This document shows positions 1 through 5,357 of a DNA stretch of 32,368 nt, piece by piece. Location of the stretch: positions 1-32,368 of IMG/VR virus record IMGVR_UViG_3300032315_001010; one strand, written 5' to 3'. Within the stretch, counting starts at the first letter, position 1. Each line of letters begins with the position of its first letter. This DNA is from a virus. The notes under the pieces were generated by a model that saw nothing but the letters and a program-made list of their open reading frames with translations, was not told the DNA's origin and searched no databases. The translations under genes and the position numbers were made by a program.

Positions 1-752
1 GGCGGCTCCATTGCGTCGAGACGGCCGGAACGATCCTTGGCCGGGAAGCCCCACTCGTTCGCGGGGTCAGTGACAAACGCCCGATAGGGCGGGCCTTCAT
101 CCGGGCGGATAATCGCAAGCGTGATAACCTCGTCCACGATGCCAGGCATCTCGCGCCCGGCCTTTGCGCCATCGACCTGCATTGCCCACGACTTGCGCTT
201 GAAGTCGTCTTCCTTCTCTTCCAGCAGCGCGACGAACACCACGTTTTGCGCGCGCGCGTGCTGCAAGCGGGTGATCCATTGGATGAGCTCGCGGCCGTGG
301 AGGCCGTAAGTGCCCAGCAGGTTCTTCTCGCCCTTCGCGTTGAAGCTCTCGGGCTGGTGCTCGCACCAGTTGAAGCACAAGCGGCCGGCGACCGTGATGC
401 TGTCGATGAAGATCGTGGAATACTTCGACAGGCTGTCAGCCGATCCGAACCGCGCAACAGCGCGGTCATAGTGGTCCTGCCCGTACTGGTCTTTCGGCCG
501 CACGTTCAGGTTCGGGCCCGCCAAGAAGCACGCCAAGTCGCGGCATTCTTCCCAAGTGCCGGGACGCATCTGGTCAACGCGCACATCCTGCACGGCGAGA
601 TCGCCGGCCTCGAGGTCCACGAACAGGGTAGACGCTGGATCGATAGTGCGAAGCAGCGATGTTTTGCCGACGCCGGGAGGGCCGAGGATGAGGGCCTTGA
701 CCCCCCTCGTTTGGCGCATCCGTTCGTCGGCCGAGATGATGGGCAAGCCCAT
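1..752 (-). CDS. RecA-like/AAA phage ATPase, 3' end cut by window edge
   Basis: This is a P-loop ATPase of the phage nucleotide-binding type (AAA_24-like), usually found beside single-strand annealing or replication genes. The Walker A motif GPPGVGKTS is at residues 24-32. A Walker B strand, STIFIDS, lies near residues 112-118 with Asp117 as the acidic residue. ATG at 752 is preceded by an AAGGAAAGGA ribosome site about 6 bases upstream. 250 codons are visible without a stop and the frame is still open at base 1, so the C-terminus is missing. It lies downstream of RusA on the same strand, so a role in replication or recombination is inferred. The exact substrate cannot be read from the sequence. 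Confidence 0.85.
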   Translation of the reverse strand, partial: MGLPIISADERMRQTRGVKALILGPPGVGKTSLLRTIDPASTLFVDLEAGDLAVQDVRVDQMRPGTWEECRDLACFLAGPNLNVRPKDQYGQDHYDRAVARFGSADSLSKYSTIFIDSITVAGRLCFNWCEHQPESFNAKGEKNLLGTYGLHGRELIQWITRLQHARAQNVVFVALLEEKEDDFKRKSWAMQVDGAKAGREMPGIVDEVITLAIIRPDEGPPYRAFVTDPANEWGFPAKDRSGRLDAMEP

Positions 753-849
753 GTTTCGGTCCTTTCCTTTTCGGCCCCCTGCCCTTGCTCGCGAGAGTTT
801 CGCGGCGACGGAAAGGAAAGGAGCCAGCGCGCCCACTTATTCGCGCGGC

Positions 850-1299
850 CTAAGCCGCCTTAGATCGTGGGTTTCCGCCGCTCTGCTCGTTGATCGCCAT
901 CACTGGCGAAATCTCGACGACAAGCCGGGGCTCGTCGCTCCAGAACTTCCTGACCGTGAGGTCCACAACCTGCACGTCATCGCGCCAGCAGACGCCGTTG
1001 AGCGCGTCCATGGTCAGCTTCGCGAGGTTGTCGCCATCTGGCTTCTTCGTGGGCCGCTCGATGCCCGCCAGCATGTCCGCCCGGCGCTTCTTCGATGCGC
1101 TCTGCGGGATGCGCAGGTATGCGGTGAGCCGCATATCAACCGGCCCTTCGATGATGCGTGCGCCGGCTTCCATCGCCCAAGCGGCAACGGCCTGCTTTTC
1201 CGACGCCGTCTTGCTGTCAGTGAAGAACCGCGCGCCTTGGGTGCGGGCCCTCGCCCAGCCGCGCGGCTCGCCTGGCACGGTGAACCAGAGGCGCGTCAT
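850..1299 (-). CDS. rusA: RusA-family Holliday junction resolvase
   Basis: This is an endonuclease that resolves Holliday junctions and branched phage DNA before packaging. The 149-residue protein has the RusA N-terminal strand (FTVPGEP, residues 6-12) and the signature KPDGDN (86-91). That supplies acidic residues Asp88 and Asp90, followed by WRDDVQV with Asp107/108, the usual metal-binding set. The frame could also open at GTG 1305. ATG 1299 is preferred because GCAGGGG lies about 5 bases upstream and the family usually begins a few residues before the FTVPG strand. It sits between the Cro-like gene and the ATPase on the minus strand, about 100 bases from the ATPase. The length is slightly above the typical 120-140 residues because of a short C-terminal tail. 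Confidence 0.9.
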   Translation of the reverse strand: MTRLWFTVPGEPRGWARARTQGARFFTDSKTASEKQAVAAWAMEAGARIIEGPVDMRLTAYLRIPQSASKKRRADMLAGIERPTKKPDGDNLAKLTMDALNGVCWRDDVQVVDLTVRKFWSDEPRLVVEISPVMAINEQSGGNPRSKAA

Positions 1300-1313
1300 G
1301 CGCACCCCTGCGA

Positions 1314-1340
1314 ATAAAAGGCCCGCGCTTGCGCACGGGC
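1314..1340 (-). terminator. Probable intrinsic terminator or attenuator upstream of rusA
   Basis: Read on the minus strand, a stem of GCCCGTGC and GCGCGGGC closes on a 4-base loop with one A/C mismatch and is followed by CTTTTATT. It stands just before the resolvase start. It would end or attenuate transcripts coming from the Cro-like gene, and partial read-through could set the level of RusA and the ATPase. The U-run is short, so efficiency is uncertain. Confidence 0.5.
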
Positions 1341-1482
1341 AGACCCGACCGGACCACGGACGGGGTTAAGGGTTACGCACACGGAACTGTAGCCGCGCGT
1401 GCGCGTTTTCATGTTTAGGATGGTTGCGCGCGACGTGGCGCGCGGTGATGTTGGATGTGTCATGTGTGCCCCGATTGACCGC

Positions 1483-1722
1483 TTACGCGGTCGCCCCGGC
1501 CTCCTTGCGTTTCTTGCTGCGGGAACGCGCGGAAGGCGGGTCGAGCTGGTTCAGACCGGCTTCAAGTTTTTCAAGCTTTTCAAGAACGCCGTCGCCCCAA
1601 CTGTTGTTCTTCATGTAGGAAAGCGTCGTGAGATTTATCCGGCTGGCTTCCGCAACCTGCGAAAGCGTAAAATGCCCGGCGCTCACGCCATCCCTGAACC
1701 GCTGAAGAACGTCCTGTGTCAT
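1483..1722 (-). CDS. Cro-like helix-turn-helix regulator
   Basis: This 79-residue basic protein is divergent from the S24-type repressor, the position of Cro in lambdoid switches. Residues about 19-40 (TLSQVAEASRINLTTLSYMK) read as helix-turn-helix, and the C-terminus is Lys/Arg-rich. No Shine-Dalgarno sequence precedes ATG 1722. A TTGACA-17-TTATCG promoter (1754-1759 and 1731-1736) would start transcription within 1-3 bases of the ATG, so the mRNA may be leaderless. The stop codon lies in the loop of a perfect GACCGC/GCGGTC hairpin (1477-1492). The Cro role is inferred from position and size; it could instead be a CII-like activator. Confidence 0.7.
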   Translation of the reverse strand: MTQDVLQRFRDGVSAGHFTLSQVAEASRINLTTLSYMKNNSWGDGVLEKLEKLEAGLNQLDPPSARSRSKKRKEAGATA

Positions 1723-1817
1723 GGGGCGGACGATAAGTACAAGAAATTGGACTTGTCAACCAGAAACCCAAAAACTTGTACAAGCGGCGGCCTGCAACTT
1801 TTTGTAAGCTGCCCGAA
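1723..1817. promoter_or_regulatory. Divergent repressor/Cro control region with operator half-sites
   Basis: This 95-bp AT-richer gap holds several related elements. They are ACAAG-8 bp-CTTGT at 1739-1756, the perfect palindrome CTTGTACAAG at 1775-1784, and CAACTTTTTGTA at 1795-1806. The last recurs at 2655-2666 and, with a changed end, at 2686-2697. A minus-strand promoter TTGACA (1754-1759), 17 bp, TTATCG (1731-1736) overlaps the first inverted repeat, so a protein bound there would block the Cro-like gene. A plus-strand promoter for the repressor is less clear; TTGTA-like hexamers occur near 1776 and 1802. Binding by the S24 repressor is inferred. Confidence 0.65.
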
Positions 1818-2438
1818 ATGAGCAGCAAAGCGTTGAAAGATCGAGTTGAAAAAATCGGCGTTCCGAGCGTCTCAAAAGAGTCCGGCGTCGGCAGAACTAC
1901 TCTTTACGAATGGTTGAAAAACCCTGCCGCTAACCTCGGCCTGGATAGACACAACGCAGTTGCCCGCGCGGTCGAGGCACTATCCGTTGTGTCGTCAGAA
2001 CCGATGAAAATTGCTGGCGAGGAGTTTTTGCCAGTTCCGGTTTATGACATCCGCGCGGCAGCCGGCGCGGGGGCTTTGGTTGAGGACGGCCCGCCCGTCA
2101 CGCATCAGGTTTTCAGATCAAACTTTTTGCAAAGACTAACCCGCGCGCCTCTTGAAAAGCTGTCTGTAATCGAGGTTGCTGGCGACTCGATGGAGCCCAC
2201 AATGTACGGGGGCGACCATGTGCTTGTTGATCTTTCAGTGCAGTCGGTCACGCACGATGGGATATACATTTTGCGGCTTGAAGAGACGCTTATCGTGAAA
2301 CGCTGTCACCGCGACATTTCATCAAGAGCAACGCATGTGATTTCTGACAACCCGAGATATCCAATCGACATCGTTAAGGCGTCTGACCGCTTGCAGGTGT
2401 TGGGCCGCGTCATCTGGATCGGCCGGGCGCTGCGGTAA
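1818..2438 (+). CDS. S24-family (LexA/CI-like) phage repressor
   Basis: This is the lysogeny repressor. An N-terminal DNA-binding domain (about residues 3-55, with a VSKESGVGRTTLYEWLK helix-turn-helix) is joined to a C-terminal S24 self-cleavage/dimerisation domain. The nucleophile Ser124 lies in GDSMEPT, the general base Lys161 in LIVKR, and an Ala-Gly cleavage point in RAAAGAG (79-85). These residues imply RecA-stimulated autocleavage and SOS induction, as in CI. A TTG at 1776 would extend the protein by 14 residues across the operator region. ATG 1818 is chosen because the domain begins there and the upstream residues are unlike the family. No Shine-Dalgarno is visible, which recalls the leaderless cI message. 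Its stop overlaps the next start (TAATG). Confidence 0.9.
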   Translation: MSSKALKDRVEKIGVPSVSKESGVGRTTLYEWLKNPAANLGLDRHNAVARAVEALSVVSSEPMKIAGEEFLPVPVYDIRAAAGAGALVEDGPPVTHQVFRSNFLQRLTRAPLEKLSVIEVAGDSMEPTMYGGDHVLVDLSVQSVTHDGIYILRLEETLIVKRCHRDISSRATHVISDNPRYPIDIVKASDRLQVLGRVIWIGRALR

Positions 2439-2608
2439 TGGATGAAGACGCAGCCAAGGCCTTGGTCTGGCTTCTGATCGGAGCGTATGCGCTAATTGTG
2501 GTGGGCTTCGTGTGGCTGTTGGGATGGCCCGCGCTGCTGATATCAATCGGCGCAACTGTCTGGCTGCTGGTTTGGATTTCTTCCTCAAGTAAAAACGAAA
2601 GACGATAA
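2438..2608 (+). CDS. Small two-helix membrane protein co-transcribed with the repressor
   Basis: This 56-residue protein starts at an ATG that overlaps the repressor stop by one base (TAATG), so it should be translated by coupling. After an acidic N-terminus (MDEDAAK) come two hydrophobic segments, about residues 9-27 and 29-47, and a polar basic tail ending SKNERR. No family was recognised. A small membrane protein expressed together with the repressor from a prophage is a good candidate for superinfection exclusion or an immunity accessory. That function is inferred from context only. Confidence 0.7.
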   Translation: MDEDAAKALVWLLIGAYALIVVGFVWLLGWPALLISIGATVWLLVWISSSSKNERR

Positions 2609-2642
2609 AACGAAGCGCAAAATCAGCGCGTTGAATACGCGC

Positions 2643-2703
2643 GCTTGCCTTGTACAACTTTTTGTACTTTGAGGCTTGCCTTGTCCAACTTTTTGGATAT
2701 TGT
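2643..2703 (+). promoter_or_regulatory. Tandem operator repeats and candidate promoter for the small-gene operon
   Basis: Two 29-bp direct repeats, 2643-2671 and 2674-2702, differ at four positions and have a 31-bp period. The first contains the perfect inverted repeat GTACAA-CTTT-TTGTAC (2652-2667). The second contains GTCCAA-CTTT-TTGGAT (2683-2698), one base from perfect. The same CAACTTTTTG core occurs in the divergent repressor/Cro region (1795-1804). A possible alphaproteobacterial promoter, CTTGCC (2675-2680), 17 bp, TATTGT (2698-2703), has the second operator in its spacer. This suggests that the repressor or Cro-like protein also controls the operon starting at 2738. Confidence 0.65.
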
Positions 2704-2737
2704 CTCCCCACGCCCAAGGACGGGCAGGGAGAGACAC

Positions 2738-3022
2738 ATGGCCTACCGCGATCACGGACCCGGCGACGCAAGCGAGACGCCCTACGCGCCCGCCCCGCGC
2801 TTTACGATTACGCAACACGACGAGGCTGGCCGCCAAATCTACCTCGCGAAAGTCGCCGCTGAAGGCGCGCGGATTGATCTTGAGCGCATGGCCGGATCAA
2901 TCGACCGCGCCACGATGTGGAAGGCGACGGACGAACAGCTTGAGGACGTGAAGAACGCCGCCGCTGATTGTGAGCGTGCGCTGGCTGCGGTCATCGCGCG
3001 GCTGTGCGGGGGTGCAGCATGA
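2738..3022 (+). CDS. Hypothetical protein, first gene of the small-gene operon
   Basis: This 94-residue protein starts at ATG 2738, which has GGGAGAG about 5 bases upstream. The N-terminal 25 residues are Pro/Asp-rich and look disordered. The rest is a charged, probably helical segment (roughly residues 38-90) with an Ala-rich C-terminus. No family was recognised. It is the first gene after the tandem operators, so it should be the first translated of the run leading to the integrase. Its stop overlaps the next start by four bases (ATGA). Confidence 0.7.
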   Translation: MAYRDHGPGDASETPYAPAPRFTITQHDEAGRQIYLAKVAAEGARIDLERMAGSIDRATMWKATDEQLEDVKNAAADCERALAAVIARLCGGAA

Positions 3023-3312
3023 GCCGCCTACGCACCCGCAAATTCTACCGCGAAAACGAGGATTGCGTGGTCATTACCTACACGCAGTCACCTTACGTGC
3101 CGTCGCAAACGTCAGGCCCCGCCGAGACTTGCTACCAGGCCGAAGGCGGCGAGGTCGAGGTCATCTCCGTGAAGCTGGCGAATGGCGAGCCTGACTACAT
3201 GGACAGCTCTGAGGAAGACGCGTGGATCACGCACATCATGGAAAACCCCGATGAAGACTTGGGGCCGGATGCGGACGACCTGCGCGATGCGATGCGGGAG
3301 CGTGACGCATGA
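3019..3312 (+). CDS. Hypothetical acidic phage protein
   Basis: This 97-residue protein starts at ATG 3019 inside an ATGA overlap with the previous gene. The N-terminal half looks beta-rich (VVITYTQSPYVPS, then VEVISVKLANG). The C-terminal third is strongly acidic (SSEEDAW, NPDEDLGPDADD), a feature of small phage inhibitors or DNA mimics but not proof of either. No family was recognised. It overlaps the next gene by four bases, so it belongs to the same coupled operon. Confidence 0.65.
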   Translation: MSRLRTRKFYRENEDCVVITYTQSPYVPSQTSGPAETCYQAEGGEVEVISVKLANGEPDYMDSSEEDAWITHIMENPDEDLGPDADDLRDAMRERDA

Positions 3313-3386
3313 GCTTCCTTCGCCGCCTTCTCGAATGGCTGACCGTACCCTTTCCCGAATTACCGAATGACGAGGATATCCCATGA
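3309..3386 (+). CDS. Very small hypothetical protein (25 residues)
   Basis: This short frame has ATGA overlaps with the neighbours at both ends (start 3309, stop 3384-3386). The peptide begins MSFLRRLLEWLTVPFPELP, a basic amphipathic helix followed by an acidic end (NDEDIP). It fills the gap between two coupled genes exactly, which favours real translation. It could also serve only to carry ribosomes to the next gene. No function is known. Confidence 0.5.
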   Translation: MSFLRRLLEWLTVPFPELPNDEDIP

Positions 3387-3643
3387 CCATCGCCACCGAC
3401 CTGCGCACTGAGTGCGCCCGCATCCTAGCCCGCAACTTCGGCCTGCCGAACGAGCTGGCCGCCATCAAGATCAGCACCGTCGCGCGCATCGACGCCTACA
3501 TCACCGAAGCCGAGGATCGCGCCGCTGCGTGTACGTGCGAGACGCCTGCCGCCTACGCCATTCCGACGCGCCGGGACAAGCCGGTCCACGCGATGTTCAT
3601 CGCGCGGCGTCTGGATCGGATGCGGATGGAGGATGCGCAGTGA
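3383..3643 (+). CDS. Hypothetical protein with a Cys pair
   Basis: This 86-residue protein starts at the ATG in an ATGA overlap. The first half reads as a helix (TDLRTECARILARNFGL), the middle has AAACTCET with two cysteines two residues apart, and the C-terminus is basic and Met/Arg-rich. No family was recognised. Its stop overlaps the GTG of the next gene (GTGA). Confidence 0.65.
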   Translation: MTIATDLRTECARILARNFGLPNELAAIKISTVARIDAYITEAEDRAAACTCETPAAYAIPTRRDKPVHAMFIARRLDRMRMEDAQ

Positions 3644-3891
3644 GCAACGATCTTCCCAACTTGCAGGTGAGCGTGTCGCCTCTCAGCAATCGCATCTTCG
3701 CAGGTTACTCGCGCGCCGTGAAGGGCAAGCCCGGCCTGATGAACTGGACGCGCAAACAGGACGTCACCCAGCAAGCGGTTGACGCTGTCCTTCGTCACCT
3801 TCTCGACGGCAAAAAACGAGCGCGCTGGGAATTTTTGAACGATGAAGACACGCTTGTCGTCACCATCAAGCGTGGAGCGGCGAAGCCATGA
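3640..3891 (+). CDS. Small conserved-looking phage protein (SPLSNRIFAG type)
   Basis: This 83-residue protein starts with GTG at 3640 in a GTGA overlap with the gene before. The pattern SPLSNRIFAGYS, then KQDVTQQAVDAVLRHL, then a strand DTLVVTIKR, resembles a widespread small phage family of unknown function (a DUF7446-like pattern, recalled and not searched). The order is strand-turn-strand, a helix, then a final strand. The stop overlaps the next ATG by four bases. No role can be assigned. Confidence 0.7.
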   Translation: MSNDLPNLQVSVSPLSNRIFAGYSRAVKGKPGLMNWTRKQDVTQQAVDAVLRHLLDGKKRARWEFLNDEDTLVVTIKRGAAKP

Positions 3892-4013
3892 GCAACGTTG
3901 TATCTCTCCGTCCCCACGCCCCGCGCCCCGTCGTTGACGACACCATCCGCGCCGACTGCGAGCGCCTGATGCGGATGGCGCGGACGTACAAGCCATCGAG
4001 GCAAGCAGCATGA
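3888..4013 (+). CDS. Small basic hypothetical protein (41 residues)
   Basis: The start and stop are both ATGA overlaps with the neighbours. The sequence opens MSNVVSLRPHAPRP and closes with a basic helix containing RLMRMARTYKPSRQ. The net charge is clearly positive, so nucleic-acid contact is possible but unproved. No family was recognised. Confidence 0.55.
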   Translation: MSNVVSLRPHAPRPVVDDTIRADCERLMRMARTYKPSRQAA

Positions 4014-4129
4014 CCCCCGCCGAAGCCTCGCGCCTCTATGAAAGCCTGATGCTCGCCGCGCCGATGGCGGGGCTTGGCGTGGTGATGTTTGTGGCGGTGT
4101 GGCTTTGGCCGATGGGAGGGAAGCGGTGA
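4010..4129 (+). CDS. Small single-helix membrane protein (39 residues)
   Basis: The ATG overlaps the preceding stop (ATGA) and the stop overlaps the following GTG (GTGA). One hydrophobic segment, about residues 14-35 and rich in Gly, Val, Met and Trp, ends with GGKR, which fits a single-pass inner-membrane peptide with its positive end in the cytoplasm. No function is known. Confidence 0.55.
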   Translation: MTPAEASRLYESLMLAAPMAGLGVVMFVAVWLWPMGGKR

Positions 4130-4482
4130 GTGCAAGTGACGTGATCGCGCGCCTGCGAGAGTTGCACGCAGAACACCTGAAAGCAGCGGGACCGTTCAAA
4201 ACGCCGCGCAACAGGAGGCCCCTCGACCATCTGCGCTTGGCCGACCTCGACCGCGATTTCGTGGCGGCTGCGTCTGTCGCCCTCCCCGCGCTGTTGGAGT
4301 GCGCGGAGGCTTTGGAGAAGGTTCTCGCCGCTTGCGATCAGGGTCGCATGGTTGAGCGCGGAGCGGGCGGCATGACCATCGCCGCGCAAATCCGGCGCAG
4401 CGTCATCAACGGCGTTCCGGCCATGCCGATAGAAGAAGCCCGCGCCGCACTTCAGGCGCTGGCGGGAGGGAGTGGGGAGTGA
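4126..4482 (+). CDS. Hypothetical helical protein
   Basis: This 118-residue protein starts at GTG 4126, four bases into the previous stop. An earlier in-frame ATG at 4099 lies inside the previous gene and is less likely. The protein is Ala/Leu-rich and mainly helical, with a short basic linker (TPRNRRPLDH) near residues 25-35. No domain was recognised. The stop overlaps the next ATG (TGATG). Confidence 0.65.
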   Translation: MSASDVIARLRELHAEHLKAAGPFKTPRNRRPLDHLRLADLDRDFVAAASVALPALLECAEALEKVLAACDQGRMVERGAGGMTIAAQIRRSVINGVPAMPIEEARAALQALAGGSGE

Positions 4483-4631
4483 TGAGCACAGAAGATGAAG
4501 CGGCAACAAGTCTGTGCCCGCGCTGCAAGGGTAGCGGAGAGGCAACGCTGTTCTCGGACTTCCCGTGTCCTGTGTGTGGGGGCGTCGGCTTTCTCGATGT
4601 GGATGAAGAAGAAGACGAGGACACCCCATGA
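4482..4631 (+). CDS. Small zinc-ribbon protein with two DnaJ-like CxxCxGxG knuckles
   Basis: This 49-residue protein starts at ATG 4482 in a TGATG overlap. It has CPRCKGSG (residues 12-19) and CPVCGGVG (residues 29-36), two half-sites of the kind that bind one zinc ion in DnaJ cysteine-rich domains. An acidic tail, DVDEEEDEDTP, follows. Such stand-alone knuckles are frequent in phage early operons; the partner or nucleic acid bound is unknown. It overlaps the next gene by four bases. Confidence 0.75.
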   Translation: MSTEDEAATSLCPRCKGSGEATLFSDFPCPVCGGVGFLDVDEEEDEDTP

Positions 4632-4909
4632 CCCACCCCCACGAACGCGCGCTGGAGGCGGCTACGGAAGAGATCGTAAAGCGCACAGGTTGGCTGCGTA
4701 GTGATTGTGAAGATATCGCCCGCGCCGCCGTCAGCGCGTATCTCGACGCGATGCCCCCGCTGGTATCGCCAGAGCTGATTGCCGGGCTCAAAAAGCTGGC
4801 AACGTACCTAACCGAACAGGGCGAATACGAAGCGGTCGATCTGATCGACACGGTCGTGGCGCGAGTGATCGACGCCGCCCCACCAGCAGCACAGGACCCC
4901 CGCCCATGA
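4628..4909 (+). CDS. Hypothetical helical protein
   Basis: This 93-residue protein starts at ATG 4628 in an ATGA overlap. It is predicted helical throughout (ERALEAATEEIVKRTGW, ELIAGLKKLATYLTEQGEY), with a Pro-rich end. The LKKLATYL..GEY.AVDLI pattern resembles the segment LKRLADYEDANDY in the next protein, so the two may be distant paralogues. No family was recognised. Confidence 0.65.
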   Translation: MTHPHERALEAATEEIVKRTGWLRSDCEDIARAAVSAYLDAMPPLVSPELIAGLKKLATYLTEQGEYEAVDLIDTVVARVIDAAPPAAQDPRP

Positions 4910-5169
4910 GCACGACGCTGATCGAAACGCTGAAGCGGCTTGCCGACTACGAGGACGCCAACGACTACACGAAGACGGCAACTGACCTCCGCGCCGCAGC
5001 CGCCCGCCTCTCCGAGCTGGAGCGGAGCGTCGAAGGGCTGCGAGCAATGCACAAGCTGATTGCTATTAACCTTGGCGAGTACATTGACCGCGAAGGATCG
5101 GTTGATGTGACCGTCGCTCTCGCGTTTGAAACCGCACGCGCAGCACTAGCGGGGAGCGGGGAGAGGTGA
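4906..5169 (+). CDS. Hypothetical helical protein
   Basis: This 87-residue protein starts at ATG 4906 in an ATGA overlap. A continuous helical, partly coiled-coil stretch (about residues 4-50, heptad-like in LRAAAARLSELERSVEGLR) is followed by a second helix. The end ARAALAGSGER resembles the end of the 4126-4482 product (ARAALQALAGGSGE), another hint of local duplication. The stop overlaps the next GTG. Confidence 0.65.
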   Translation: MSTTLIETLKRLADYEDANDYTKTATDLRAAAARLSELERSVEGLRAMHKLIAINLGEYIDREGSVDVTVALAFETARAALAGSGER

Positions 5170-5357
5170 ATCCGCGCTCCTTCGCTGCACAACTTCGACG
5201 CGCCATCGAAGCCTATACCAAGGCCACGGGCGTTGTTCCTGTTGTGGAATTTGAAGGGGGCGAGCGCTACACCCTACGCCATCCGGGGACAGGGGCGACA
5301 GAATCCGACGAAGGGCGTAACCTCCAGCGCGAGCTGGATGGGGCCTTCAAGCAATGA
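5166..5357 (+). CDS. Small hypothetical protein before the integrase
   Basis: This 63-residue protein starts at GTG 5166 (GTGA overlap). It has a helix (AAQLRRAIEAYTKATG), a strand pair (VVPVVEFEGGERYTLR) and a charged end. It overlaps the integrase ATG by four bases, so integrase translation may depend on this gene. An excisionase/RDF role would suit the position and size, but no helix-turn-helix is visible, so it is left as hypothetical. Confidence 0.6.
   Translation: MNPRSFAAQLRRAIEAYTKATGVVPVVEFEGGERYTLRHPGTGATESDEGRNLQRELDGAFKQ

Noticed and set aside
246-1317. Overlapping plus-strand frames at the left end
   Set aside because: They are antisense to the ATPase and RusA genes, which have clear catalytic motifs.
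1345-1480. A 38-residue minus-strand frame (ATG 1412) before rusA, and GC palindromes at 1426-1443
   Set aside because: The frame has no ribosome site and contains a probable terminator. The palindrome lacks a U-run and may be chance in GC-rich DNA.
4036-5052. Minus-strand 338-codon frame under the small-gene run
   Set aside because: It is antisense to four plus-strand genes joined by start/stop overlaps and has Ser/Arg-rich low-complexity composition.
5166-5357. Excisionase (RDF) next to int
   Set aside because: Position and size fit, but no winged-helix or helix-turn-helix pattern and no strong basic charge were visible.
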